In this document: piece after piece, positions 11,736 to 22,418 of the stretch
Numbering within the stretch: position 1 is the first letter of the stretch
Layout: each line of letters begins with the position of its first letter
Source: Chalciporus piperatus
Taxonomy: Eukaryota > Basidiomycota > Agaricomycetes > Boletales > Boletaceae
Direction of reading: 5' to 3'
Length of the DNA stretch: 37,903 bases
Assembly (NCBI GenBank): GCA_038093975.1
Contig: JBBPTG010000231.1
Location: 1-37,903, forward strand
Program-made: the position numbers and the translations under genes
Notes under the pieces: generated by a model
The model's database searches: none
What the model saw: the letters and a program-made list of their open reading frames with translations, nothing else
Told to the model about the DNA's origin: nothing

Positions 11736-12238
11736 TTCGAGGACAATGGGCGAACAATTGGCGAATAAATTGGATACGGTGGGTGGGGCAAAGCTTCGCT
11801 TGCACAAGGAGGGAAGAGAGGGTCTGACCGGCCTGTGAAGCCACGCCTCATATATGTTGCAGTGGGTCCAATTCAGTTCATTAATCACTTTGATCAAGCA
11901 AACACTTACCACGCCGCTTGACAGCCTGGGTTCCGCACAATGGCTAAGTTTAGGGCCTTTGGGCCCACAGCAGTGGTAGCCCGGTTCTTAGATCCCAAAT
12001 GAAGATGCTGATTGGGAGCTCAGTGCGCAGTCTTGGCCTGTGTTGCATTCTGCTATGCAGCGAGTTGCCTAAAAAGGAGATTGCGAGGATTTTGCAATCT
12101 CCTTTTGCAATCTCCTTTTCGGGAAACGGGAAAGAAAGTGGGAGAAAGTGGGAGAACAAGGCGCTTACCGAGCTTTGTTTCGCTTAACGCTAAGGTTTGT
12201 TTTAAGTTACCATCCCACGTGTCCACCAAGCGCATCCA
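11736..12238. promoter_or_regulatory. Divergent intergenic region between FunK1 and TET/JBP-like genes
   Basis: This 500-bp gap separates two genes read away from each other, so it should hold both promoters. The only distinct structure is the hairpin at 12072-12119, followed by two GTGGGAGAA(A/C) direct repeats. No clear TATA box was seen. Confidence 0.4.
12072..12119. repeat. 13-bp perfect inverted repeat with duplicated arm
   Basis: AAAAGGAGATTGC at 12072-12084 is the exact inverse of GCAATCTCCTTTT at 12094-12106, and the latter is repeated at once at 12107-12119. The left arm can pair with either right arm. It lies in the divergent promoter region. Confidence 0.9.
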
Positions 12239-15200
12239 ATGCCAACCTGCAAGCTTTCTGTGGCCGAGATAAGTCTGATCTTAGAACGTCTGATGGCGCT
12301 GCCTTCTCAGGACTCTATTCAAGTTCGGCTGCAAGCGCGCCTCCAAAGACTGCAGGGAAGGACGGCCCCAGGTGAGATCAAAGTTCTATTCTCAAATACA
12401 GTAATTAACTATTACAAAGCCTCGGCGCAGACCCAAGCTGGCGCAAGTATGCAGACCAGCTCCACCTCGGATCTTGCCGTCGGAGATGGCGCTCGAGAAA
12501 TGCAGACAGGTGATCAAGCGACGGGGCGTCAGGTGCTCAACAGCAATGAGAAAGTAACCGATGACAGGCCTGTTCGGACAGTAGCGACCCGACGACGACG
12601 ACGTTCCAATTCACCCTGCCATTGCAATGGCATAGTATTACCAGCCCAACCCCAGTGGCAATTCATCGAGTACAATGGTCACTCTTCAAACACCCGCGCC
12701 CACGCACTCCTGGCACAGCTTGCTGTGCCAAGCTTTCACTCCGTCACCCACAACCCCCGTGCATGGTTACAATCAGTTCGCGATGCCATCTCCAACTCTG
12801 GTCTGAGTGAAAACAATCCACGGGACCTGCACAGCATCATCCAGCGCTGCAATATTCTCCACAGGAAGGAGACCAGGTCGAACTTTGTCAACATGTTATC
12901 GATGATTCAGTTGGCATTCAAATGTCGAAGGTACGTCTTCCTGTTAGCGTTCGAATGACCCCCAGTAGATAATCCTTTGTGACAGTTTGTTGTCTTCCAT
13001 GAGGTCAGAGGCCACCACCGATGACATTCATGCCGCTCACGTTGCACACCTATCCAACCCTCCCGCCCCACGAACGTTCAGCGAGTGGGTATTGTTACGA
13101 ACGCTCCATTCCTTATCCTAATCATGCCTACACTCCATTACGCTTACTAGGTTTCTCTTCGTTCCGTGGACTTAGTCATTTCACTTTCTCTTTTGTTATC
13201 TTATCTTATCAAATCACGTGACTTACTTACATAAGCTGGGTCTAGACCTCCGCTTACTAACTGATGACTCATAGCTCACTCGTCAGCATCAGTCAGCATT
13301 ACTCATCATATGACTCACGCTTACTCATTCCGCAGTAGAGCTAGTTACACCATTGGCTAGTAGTCAGTATGAGTCATACCTAGTCACCTACGATAAGGTT
13401 TAGCCACAACATGTACAAACATTGACAATAGTATATAAACCCGGGTTGACAAGCACTGGACTCCCCAGTCTTGTTCTCCTGGAGTTTCCTCATCAAACCT
13501 CAGCCAAGTTCATCGGCTCGCTATTGTCTAAGTGTGAGTCTTAGCTCTTAGTTGAGTTAAGTCGTTTCAGATATCATTTGGGAAGAAGTTTTGTCGCTTT
13601 GTCGGAGGCGGCACCATCTACCTCATCATCATCTCTGGCCTGAATCTCAGGTGGGATATCGCGAAGAAAAACGTCGCTTTTAGTGTCGGGCAGCTGTTGA
13701 GAAAGCCATCGAATGCAAAGGAATGTGAGTACAGTTATTTCCTGAGAGCACACCGGCGACTCATTTTCCATGCTAGCCCATCAGAGCCTAATCATTGGCA
13801 TCATATGCACGATCGCCAAACTGCGTGAAGAGCTGCCCTTGCGTCTTGACATGGAGGGTTTTCGATCTGTCAACTGTAGTGACTTGCAAGCATCCGATCA
13901 CCTGTTCGATCAGCTGAAATTGAGGCGAGTTTGTGTTTCCTAACGCAACAAGATCTTCCAGCTAACTGGTGCCCAGAGCATTCAACCTTCTCAAACGTAG
14001 CGAATCGGCATGGCACTCATGCAAAGGCAGTATAGACATTCCCAATGGTCAAGCGTTCATGATCGGCAACTCGCTCCCGGTTCCTTTCAATGTGTTTGTT
14101 GGTGGATCGGCCCTGCCCACACCAGCGACAACCCCGCATGCAACTCCACCTCCAACCCCACCTCCATTGCATCCCTCGCTTCAGTTCCTTGTCAAGAAGA
14201 TCCACACTACGTATGATCAGAACACTCCCGCTAACAAACCGAATCCATGCAGTGGCTTGGATTGAGCGCAAAATGTAGAGTGGACAGAGGGTCAAAGAGA
14301 AGCAGCAGAGCAGGGAATTGAGGCTCGAGATCCATCTCACCTCTCTGAGCTGGTGAGTTTGTTCTTGAAGTTCATAAGAGAGATGCTGACCGGTGAATCA
14401 TCTTTTATATAGCTTGAGAATTTCTATGAGAAGGGTAGCAAGAAAGACGAGGATTCGTACATCCGCATACCAACATCTTCGTTTCAAGGGTGAGTCACGA
14501 ATCTCAGTGTTGAAGGGTCTAATTGAATCTATCACAGAGAGATTGATGTTCGCAACTCGGATGGAACGCTGATGGCGTTCGTGTGCAACGCCATGCCCGC
14601 TCACCTGAAAGATGCCCTCATTGGAAAGTTGACTGCCTGCCTAGGAGACGACGACATGTTTGTATCCCGAAACAGCCGAGACCTCGAGCCCTTCCGCTGT
14701 CTCCATTTTTCTTACTACAATCGCTATACGATGAATGTAAGTCAATCAGTCAATCTCAAGCTCAATGACGGCGGCCAACTGGTGGAAATATCTTAGGGAG
14801 AGGGTGCCCCCACCAACGTGCATCCGCTGCAACTCAAGAGAGGGAACATGTCTTGGGCCAACACATCCCAATATCTACCGTATGCATCCAAGGACTTTGA
14901 AGAATACCGACAGTTGTATGAAGACCTCATGGCTGCGTTCAAGGACGTGTTCATGTGGATTGAGGAAGTGGTCAGTGAGGTTATATTTTAATGTTACAAG
15001 GTACTGACAAGCGACTCGGAATACAATATAGATGCAGCTCCATTTGCCTTTGGAATACAGAGCAATGGTGCAAGTGGTAGATTCTCTCCCTGGACAACCC
15101 GGAAGCCTGGTGACCCCCTTTGTATCCTTCGTCCTCAACATCAATGTTTGCACACAGGGTCATCGGGACGTAGGGGACAAGAACCTTTGTCTGGTTTTGG

Positions 15201-15421
15201 TGATAGGGAAGTTTCAGGGAGGAGCTCTGGCGCTAAGAGAGGCTGGGCTGGTGGTTGAGCTAGGCAACAGTGACTTTGCAGCTTTCCAGTCGGACAACTC
15301 CACCCACTACAACTTGCATTACATCGGCGCGCGAGCATCATTCGTCTTACAGTCCGACAGGGCTTTCAACTGCTGGCAGGCAGGGGACAACGGTTGGAGC
15401 GACAACCAATTTTTCCATTAG
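12239..15421 (+). pseudogene. TET/JBP-like 2OG-Fe(II) oxygenase gene, split by a solo LTR
   Basis: A multi-exon gene starting at ATG 12239. The N-terminal part is low complexity with an RRRRR stretch, then a conserved-looking segment ending EW at about 13087. A solo LTR (13093-13569) follows; removing it with one target copy gives an unbroken frame (SEWV then SFGKKFCRFVGGGTIYL). Later exons carry LMAFVCNAMP, SWANTSQYLPY and, in the last exon, the core: GHRD (His 15161-15163, Asp 15167-15169), FQGGAL, STHYNLHYIGARASFVL (His 15305-15307 or 15317-15319, Arg 15332-15334). HxD..H..R is the iron and 2-oxoglutarate binding set of this superfamily. The match to the mushroom TET/JBP group, thought to oxidise 5-methylcytosine, is from memory of motif layout. 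The exon chain at 13920-14350 has uncertain joins and probably a frameshift. Confidence 0.68.
13093..13569 (+). mobile_element. Solo LTR (Ty3-type) inside an oxygenase exon
   Basis: A 477-bp sequence starting TGTTACGAACG and ending GTCGTTTCA, flanked by 5-bp copies GGTAT (13088-13092) and GATAT (13570-13574) that differ at one base. A TATATAAACC box at about 13433 fits an LTR promoter. No internal retroelement sequence remains. It is related to the inverted LTR at 16607-17117 around the TATA region. Confidence 0.82.
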
Positions 15422-15681
15422 AGTACTGTAGGCGATTCTCTGCAACTGTACACAGTATTACTCATAATGGCATGGATTGAAACACATGGACAGCTCCGAC
15501 TCAGATGCGTGCGGAAACGGGCGATGATCGAGAGGTCGCTGATCAAGAACTTATGATCGGCGGTCTGTGAGTCAGGCTTTCTACTACAAAGTTCAAAATA
15601 CTAGGTGAGCATTTATTTCACCCCTTCCTCCACTTCCTCCACTTCCTCCACTACCGCTCATTCAATCCCACAGAACTTTCC

Positions 15682-16606
15682 ATGGCTCTGACTACTCGAG
15701 GCCAAAAGCGCGCCGCCGCCATACCACGCCCATCAGGCGCTAAGGTAAACAAAAAGAAAGGCAAGTCCACCTCCGAAGAGACCACGGCCCTCACAGCATC
15801 AGAGTCCAAGATGCTGAAGGAACTAGAGGCCAAGAAGAAGGCCGCTGAGGCTGCCCAGCTGGAGGCTGAGAAGCAGGGTAAGTTTCAAACGTTCAAGCTA
15901 CAAACTACTAACTATTCATCAGTGAGCCGCAAAAGGACGGCGGCGATGCTTGCTCGCGAGGAGCAGGAAAGGGGAGAGGACACTGAGGAGGAAGACTTGG
16001 AACCCCCCCTTCCACCCAGCCGCGCAAGAGGCTGCGCTGTGATTACTGAGCATGACTCATTCTTATTCGTCATAGCTCATTCTTACCTATTCCGACTCCT
16101 TCTATGCCTGCCCTTAACTTGTTCCTTTACCTGTACAAACCCTCGAGTCTCTTCCTGTAATCTTAAGTTAGACCTACGCAATCTAGCCTGGTTACTCCTC
16201 GTTTCCCTTGAACCCTCTGAGAGTCACCGTCCCACTCTTGAACGGACGCTAGGCCTTAACGTGGACATCCCATCGTTAGGCTACCCTTGAAACCCTTGTC
16301 TTTGACTAGGCTTTTGCGTCTACGCTTCGACCTACCCGGTACAAGCGTAACAATGACAGTGTTAAATGACAGTGCGACGTAAGTCTTCGTCCGGCAGGAT
16401 GTAAATGCAACCTTGGTAGATCAGGATGCCATTAGTCATTTGCCAGTCAGCTCTGGAAATGTGGGATGACGTCGCAGCTCCGGATGCCGCGATGGGCGAG
16501 AAGAATGGGAGTGCCGAAAAACCCCCAACAAGCGCCACTCCCCGCTCTACTCCTTCCGTTCACGCCTCCGTTCCGGAAAGGTCTCTGTCATGCTTTCCTG
16601 GCCGAC
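15682..16606 (+). pseudogene. Fragment of an unrecognised Lys/Ala-rich gene
   Basis: ATG 15682 opens a short basic exon (TTRGQKRAAAIP, then Lys-rich and a KELEAKKKAAEAA helix). An intron with GTAAGT donor (about 15879-15922) leads to a second exon (SRKRTAAMLAREEQERGEDTEEEDLEPPLPPS). A retroelement LTR fragment cuts it at 16039. Pro/Ser/Thr-rich codons between 16446 and 16606 (SAEKPPTSATPRSTPSVHAS) may be its continuation before another LTR starts. The basic, coiled-coil-like start suggests a nuclear protein, but no family is claimed. Confidence 0.45.
16039..16352 (+). mobile_element. 5'-shortened LTR, same family as 32782-33252
   Basis: Close relative of the reverse complement of the solo LTR at 32782-33252 from the GATTACTGAGCATGACTCAT stretch to the CGTAACA end. 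The 5' part of the full LTR (about 150 bp) is missing. No target-site duplication is visible, so it is a deleted copy or a fragment. Confidence 0.75.
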
Positions 16607-17117
16607 TGAAACAACCCAAAACTCGTATTGAGATCAGGTCTACACTATCACTAATGGAGCGGTTTAGAAGAAGAGAACTGAGATAGGACGGTTGAGTCTG
16701 GGGAAAGACCAAGTGAACTAAGCTGGGGTTACCAGCAGTTCCTTGGGGTTTATATACTATCCTAAGTGTTTGTACATGTTTGTATGTACTATAACTAAAT
16801 AAAGAACTCAGTTACCCTGAACCCATGAGAATAGAAGTGAGATAAGGAGGCAGTGAACACAGCCGAGATAGCGGAGATGAAATACATGAGGTGAAAGGCT
16901 GTGAAGCATAGCCATGCACAGCACGGAGATTAACTGTCAAGGTAAGGCAGTGGGTGAGAATGAATATAACCATAACAGGCGACCGTGCGAAGAGTGAAAG
17001 TGAATGAGCATGTGTCTGAAAGATAAGATGAGAGAGATTAGATAAGATCGAATGGAACGAAATGTTGAAGTCCGAAAAGTGTCTGTGAAGGTGAGGTAAA
17101 CGTAATGAACCGTAACA
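16607..17117 (-). mobile_element. 3' LTR of a Ty3/chromovirus-type element
   Basis: Read on the minus strand it begins TGTTACGGTTC (from 17117) and ends TTGTTTCA (16607). It has a TTTATATACT box near 16750 like the LTR at 13093-13569. A purine tract directly precedes it on the minus strand, the expected layout of a 3' LTR. No matching 5-bp flank is seen, consistent with it being one end of a longer, broken element. Confidence 0.7.
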
Positions 17118-17135
17118 CTACCCCCTTCCTATGGA
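17118..17135 (-). other. Polypurine tract next to the 3' LTR
   Basis: On the minus strand AGGAAGGGGGTAG lies directly before the LTR start TGTTACGG. Such a tract primes plus-strand DNA synthesis in LTR retroelements. Confidence 0.7.
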
Positions 17136-17150
17136 TCGACTTCCAGGCAA

Positions 17151-17555
17151 TCATTCTTCTGCATCATGCCACTCTGGCCATCCTGCATTCTGTGGAACGT
17201 CAAGTGTAACATTGAGCAGGGAAGGTGAGCATGACAGTTGTTGTGAAGCCACTAGGGCTGGGATGGGGTCGTCTGCATACCGAGGAGGTAGGACGTCCAA
17301 ATGCATAACCTTGAGAGTCATCCACATCTCGGTCCACGAGATCTGGTACTCGACGATGGTGGTATGATCCATCACAGCCAGCGTGATGACGACAAGGAGC
17401 AAGAGAAGGACATAAATGACGACTGGCATGGCCATCAAGAGGAACAGGGAAGCGCTGACGACAGCGAGGAGCGCGGTGCAGTGAAGCATGTTGACCGACA
17501 TGTCGGTCTGGGTGAGGGGACGAGTGTAGGAGACTCCGTTAAGGTAAACGTCCAT
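17151..17555 (-). CDS. Small membrane-protein ORF between pol and the 3' LTR
   Basis: 134 codons beginning MDVYLNGVSYTRPLTQTD. A hydrophobic block from about residue 25 to 62 (CTALLAVVSASLFLLMAMPV, then VIYVLLLLLVVITLAV) could form one long or two closely spaced membrane segments. No similarity to a known family is recognised. It sits between the end of the chromodomain frame (17667) and the purine tract (17118-17135), the position of the extra or envelope-like ORF in some Ty3-type elements. It could also be a captured host exon or chance. It contains no stop and has an ATG, but its reality as a protein is uncertain. Confidence 0.4.
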   Translation of the reverse strand: MDVYLNGVSYTRPLTQTDMSVNMLHCTALLAVVSASLFLLMAMPVVIYVLLLLLVVITLAVMDHTTIVEYQISWTEMWMTLKVMHLDVLPPRYADDPIPALVASQQLSCSPSLLNVTLDVPQNAGWPEWHDAEE

Positions 17556-17666
17556 TGTTGTAGAGGATGTGTAAAGATTTGTTTGTTGGAGGATGGTGGG
17601 TGGGCATCCAGGCCTTATATATGTTGTTCCTCTTTAATATTGTTTATGTGGGCGCAGCCCGTGTTT

Positions 17667-18206
17667 TTAATGTACTGGACAGGTTTGCCATGAGTCTGTC
17701 AATTTTGGCTGTACCGTTGTCCATGAGATTTTCTGGTCGTTTCTGGAACAGGAATAGGAAATCCGCGGGATTAATAGATAGAGCACGAGGTGCGGCTGGA
17801 TTCTTGCATAGAAGTCCTTCAAGCAACCCTTGGCATTTGCCAAATTAGCTCTTGGTTCCCAAGTGTGGTCGGTTTCATCATAACCTTTCCAGTGCACCAG
17901 GTATTCCAATTTTCTTCCCTTATATGGTGTGTCAACAACGTAGTCGACTTGCCACTCGTTGTCCCGTTCTTCCGTCACAAGGATTGGTCCAGGCCGTGCC
18001 GTTGGCTGGCCATCAAGGCGGTCCTTGTAAGGCTTGATTCGACGGACATTAACCACAGGGTGGATTTGAATGTCCCGTGGAAGCTGTAGCATTACTGCAT
18101 TTGGTCCTGCCAAGGCAATAATTTTAAATGGGCATAGCCATCTTTCAGATAATTTGTCTGATGCGCATGTCAAACGCAAGTCTGTGGTTGACAGCATGAC
18201 TTGCTG
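17667..18206 (-). pseudogene. Chromovirus pol C-terminus with chromodomain, 5' truncated
   Basis: The end of a Ty3-type polyprotein. LSTTDLRLTCASDKLSERWL and FKIIALAGPNAVMLQLP are the usual post-integrase segment. HPVVNVRRIKPYKDR follows, and then a chromodomain (VDYVVDTPYKGRKLEYLVHW, then KGYDETDHTWEP). Chromodomains direct integration to marked chromatin. Upstream of 18206 the frame hits a stop and homology is lost, so protease, reverse transcriptase, RNase H and most of integrase are absent. It belongs with the 3' LTR at 16607-17117. Confidence 0.85.
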
Positions 18207-18618
18207 TTGTTAGACTCATTGTTATTCACACTTAATCATCTTGCCACTCGTCTGCATACATTTAGCATTATGTAATCATTCTTACTGTACTCGCATCGTG
18301 TCTCCGTCGCTTTCCCTCAGCGTTCTATCACCACAAGTGACGACCGCTGAGGTACGTACCTATCGTTACCAGTTCTCATTCGTACAACTTATCATAGTCA
18401 CTTAGTTAACATCGGACTAGGTGAATATAGTGTTCTATCACCACAAGTGATGACCGCTGAGTTAACATCGGACTAGATCCTACAGGTTATGAGCCCACCT
18501 GAGCTCTGACAGATCAGACCTCAGGATTAACACGGAACTAGACCGATCTCAATCGATACACGTTATCACACTCTAAATCGCTCCAGATCGGCTCCAATCG
18601 ACATCGATCACTCTCGAT
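18207..18618. repeat. Direct repeats in anonymous retroelement-like sequence
   Basis: A 30-bp sequence beginning GTTCTATCACCACAAGTGA occurs at 18322-18351 and 18432-18461 with one C/T difference. AGTTAACATCGGACTAG follows at 18404-18420 and 18460-18476. No coding frame. It may be an LTR or leader remnant; the family is not clear. Confidence 0.6.
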
Positions 18619-19308
18619 TAGTGTTTCGAAGTCCAGTTGCGCAACTGGTAAAAGACTGGCAACTGGACTGGACCGCAACTGATCGCAACTGGACTGCAGT
18701 TGCCGGTTGCCGGCATTTGAGATCAAAAGACTGCAGTTGCAACCGAAAAAAAGACCGGTCGCAACCGATGCACAGCCACCCCTATGTATTACCCTATTTT
18801 CCCTGATTTTTCGGATTTTTCCTGATTTTTCTGGACCTTTATTGATGTTATTTGAGTTTTTTGATGAATATTGATATTAGCCAATGACAATGTTGATTAA
18901 CATGTCATAGAATTCATTCAATCATGTATATACACTCTCTGAGTTACATGTTTATCTATATTTCATTAGTCTGTGTTGAGAATTGAGTCTCTGATTGGTC
19001 TTGACTTCACATGTAACATGATAATATCTGATGTATCACTACAAAAAACATGCTGTTTTGAAATTCTTATATCTCTGTGGTGTGTGAACCGTTTTGCTTT
19101 ACCCAGGGACCGATTTATAGCCAAGAACTGGTACTACTTTTGTTTTCTCCTATGCTAAGCAAAAAACCGGTTGCAACCGCCAAAAGACCGGTTTTTATCG
19201 GTTTTGGTCCAGTTTTTTTGAATTAATTAATTAAAAAAAAACCGGTCTCGGTCTGGTCGCCTTCCTAATAAGGAAAAGGACCAGACCAGACCAGACTTTA
19301 AAACACTA
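18619..19308. mobile_element. ~690-bp MITE-like element
   Basis: Ends are inverted: TAGTGTTTCGAAGTCCAGT on the left and TAGTGTTTTAAAGTCTGGT on the right when reversed. Inside each end are runs of CAACTGG, ACCGG and GACCAGACC motifs that can fold extensively. The centre is AT-rich and non-coding. An 8-bp target duplication was sought and not found. It is inserted next to a broken gag frame (right side). The style fits a hAT-like non-autonomous element, but this is only a suggestion. Confidence 0.6.
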
Positions 19309-19937
19309 TTTGGAGCGTTTTGCGTGCCTCTAAGGGGCATCTGAAACAGAGTGGCCATTGGTGCCGGGCGATTGACAGGTGGGCTGACAGGCGGAATGAC
19401 AGGCGGAATGACAGGTGTTAAGCAAAGTGATAGCGGATTAAGGAGCGGGATCCGAGATGGCACCGGATTGACAGGTAGGTTGACAGGTGATAAGCGAGGC
19501 GGGCTGACAGGTGATGAGCGGGCCGATTGACCTGGTTCAAAAGATAAGGAAGGCGATGGAGGAGAGAAAAGAATCTTGGGAGGTCCTGGAGAGGATAAAG
19601 GTGTTAAAGGGGAAAGAGAAGGGTGACGAGAGTTTTGGGAAGTTCGATGTCTCGAAGGTGAAGAATGAACAAAGGCTCCAGGAACTGCAAATGAGGTGTA
19701 GCTCAGTGTTTCCGGTTCCTGTGTCGGAAGATTGTTTAGCAGGGACGGGTTATTAATAGAATGAACTGGTTCCGCTGTCAGAGCGGAAGCAATTGAGCCG
19801 GATTCATTGGCGACGTCAGGAATGACGGAAACAAAGAAGGCGGAATCTTGAGTAGGGTTGAGGTTGCGAAATAGGACGAGTAAATTTTCAAGTTCAAGTC
19901 GATGGGGGATGGGCCGAAGGGTCCTTCTTGTCGACAC
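19309..19937 (-). pseudogene. Ty3-type gag N-terminus, truncated
   Basis: About 210 codons of Pro/Ser-rich sequence beginning STRRTLRPIPHRLELENLLV and ending in MPLRGTQNAP, which resembles the gag leader of mushroom Ty3 elements just before the conserved gag domain. The MITE at 18619-19308 cuts it there. The first codon is GTG, not ATG, so even the start is lost or sits elsewhere. PVIPPVIPPVSPPV is a short internal repeat. The primer-binding site and LTR lie immediately upstream. Confidence 0.6.
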
Positions 19938-19946
19938 TGTTGAATC

Positions 19947-19963
19947 CCTCGCGGTGGGCTCCA
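19947..19963 (-). other. Primer-binding site of the Ty3-type element
   Basis: On the minus strand TGGAGCCCACCGCGAGG starts two bases after a putative LTR end (TTACA). A PBS opening with TGG pairs with the CCA end of a tRNA. Its place just ahead of gag supports the reading. Confidence 0.6.
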
Positions 19964-19965
19964 GT

Positions 19966-20450
19966 TGTAAGAATGCTAAACCCTCTGTAGGAATAGAAAT
20001 CCCGAGAAGGTCAGTAGCAAAAGATTAAGAAGGGTACGATAAGTTCGACCATAAAGGGATCACAGGGAATGAAGACAAGCAAAAGGACTCGTTTCCGGCG
20101 TACCAAACCGTTGAAGAACTGGAAAATGATGTTCCGTAGGGTAGGCCCAAACGTAGACCCGGTTGGAACAAGGAGAGAGCTTGCTGGGATGTCCAGACAA
20201 GACTCAAGTGCTCACTCAAGAGTAGAGCGACGACTCAGGGATCCTAGGCAAGATCTAGCAACAAGGAATGGATTGCATAGAGAGCTTGGACACTAGGAAA
20301 GAGAGAGATAGCTAGGTAGGACACTAGGCTGGGTGACCGGGTAGGGTGGCCGGGTAACTGGGTAGACCAAGGTTGGAGTGTCATAGCGCGAGAACCTGGG
20401 ACTTAAGTACGATCCCAAAGGTAATGACTAAGCAACCAGATTTCCCCAGT
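19966..20450 (-). mobile_element. Probable 5' LTR of the gag-bearing element (outer limit uncertain)
   Basis: On the minus strand it ends at 19966 with ..CTTACA. The outer boundary was not found, so 20450 is only approximate. It does not resemble the LTR at 16607-17117, so this gag and that chromodomain come from different elements. Confidence 0.4.
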
Positions 20451-22418
20451 GCACGTCTCCCACTTGTGCACAACTCAGGTCCTCCTCGAGTTTTCCCATA
20501 GCTCACGAGATGAATATCCAAGATGGTTTCCCTCCTCAGCTCAGATCTAAAGGATGTCCCTCACACAGACATTGCTCAGCCGCCCTTGAGCACACTCAAC
20601 CCCGGGCCCAAGCCCACATGGTATCATAAGCCTAGCCCATTGCTTGATGGATGACTCTTACCCCTTCACACTGGAATTGGCCCCACTGAATTGATTGGTT
20701 CAAACTGCATCAACATGGTCAACAACTCTTTTGTGGTCAGCAATAGCTGACATGGTTCAACAACAGTGTTGTATGGCTGCTTGCACTACATTCAAGGGTG
20801 AGTGTTATGTCAGACAGTCCAGATGATATGATGTATGCCAACATCACATTTCAGTACCTTCTTGTTGCTTTTGGTGATTTCCCAACTTATCTGTCATAGC
20901 AGCAGCAAGATGGGACAGTATACAGCATGATGGCAGAGCGCTGGCTGTGCACAGTAAGTGATCACAAGATTGAATTCAGGAGAGAAGTTATCAACTGAAT
21001 TCTGCTGAGCAGTGCTCTGATGATTTTCTGGCATGCAGACACAGTGACTGTGTCTGGAAACAACTGGATGAACACAACAAAATCATTCCCATTCCAAACA
21101 TGCCTGCGGACTCTAGCGTCCATGTTCCCAAACCTTCCTTCAAACCTCCTTGTTCAAGGAGAGACAGTCATACATTCCAGGACACAGAAACATGTTATCA
21201 ATCTCTGGGATTGCTGAAATATCAATGATCCATTACAGAAGCTTTCCATTTTGGTTTCTAGGGAAATGTTCAGCAAAATGTTCAGCAGCAGCCAGCCTGG
21301 TTTCACCCAGGAACACGTGAAGCTGGATCTTCGAACATATACTCGCAGGTTACCACAGCAGCTGCCCTGGGACATCAGGAAGATAAATACTTGTGACAAT
21401 GTAAGCCATCATTTGTACTGCATCAGCATTTGAGTTTAATTCCAGAACAGAGTCTCCGACACTTATCATGGACAATATCATGATCCCCTTGACTCTGTCA
21501 GCAGAGTTGTTTGGGGATGTTGAAGAGGAATGCGACTGCACCACTATACCCACTTGTAATCTTAGATACCTGTGAATATGATCAGACATCAGTGAGTGCA
21601 GGCTTTCTCTGAGTCCAGTCCACTCACACATTAGATTGTAGTAATTTCAAGTTCACCACCTCAACTCTCCCTGTTTAACAACCATCCTCAAAACTGCAGA
21701 GGAACTCTCCACAAAACGCATTCTCCGCTGCTTGCTACCTTTCACTGCAGTGGAAAGGTCTACACCCTTTGGCATCTTGACTCTGCTAATGTTGCACACG
21801 GTTGGTGCTCAATATGATTGTACCACAACAAATGTGAGGTCCTTCATCAATCATCCTTTACTGTTTGTTGACCACAAGCTGGAAATAGGGGAAAGGAGTG
21901 CTGATGGATGTGTTGCTAGTCAACCTCTTATCCAACGGTCTCAAGAGTTGGTCCATCGTCTTCCCCGACCTTGAAACCCCCCTGGAGAGAGTTCAGAGCG
22001 GATCCATCGAGAGGATCGCTGTTGGCATCATTGGAGAGTTTCTGGACCCCATAGTGCGCCCATCCTTCATATTGATCTTATCATAACTCAACAACCACCC
22101 TTCCAATCATCCTGATTGTTGATTCCATCGTCATCTACGCCTTCTACTGCGTCTATCCGGCCCATCGTCGTGTCCACTGGTCGAGCCTATCGCTCCCAAC
22201 GCCCCCATCTTCCTTATCATTCCCTATTCCCAACAATGACCCATATCTCCCTATCCAGCTGGTCCATCCATCTTGCACGTCTACTAAAGCATCGTCCCTG
22301 ACATCTGATCTACCCATCCATCTCGTTTGCGATCGATCGGAACCATTTCCCAGCTCGCTACATCATCATCTTCGCTGTCTACCCCCAAATCTTCGACATC
22401 GCTCATCTCCCTGCCCAT
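20451..22418. other. Decayed repeat DNA without a convincing gene
   Basis: No frame above about 95 codons and no motif. Two retroelement hints are present: TGGTATCATAAGC near 20620 resembles a copia-type primer site, and TTGTTGCTTTTGGTGATTT at about 20850 matches the start of the solo LTRs at 22553 and 23960. The pyrimidine-rich stretch 22080-22400 may be the leader of the copia gag that starts at 22419. Confidence 0.45.

Noticed and set aside
16607..20450. One single intact Ty3 element from gag to 3' LTR
   Set aside because: The putative 5' LTR (from 19966) and the 3' LTR (16607-17117) are unlike each other, and reverse transcriptase and integrase core are absent; these are pieces of at least two elements.
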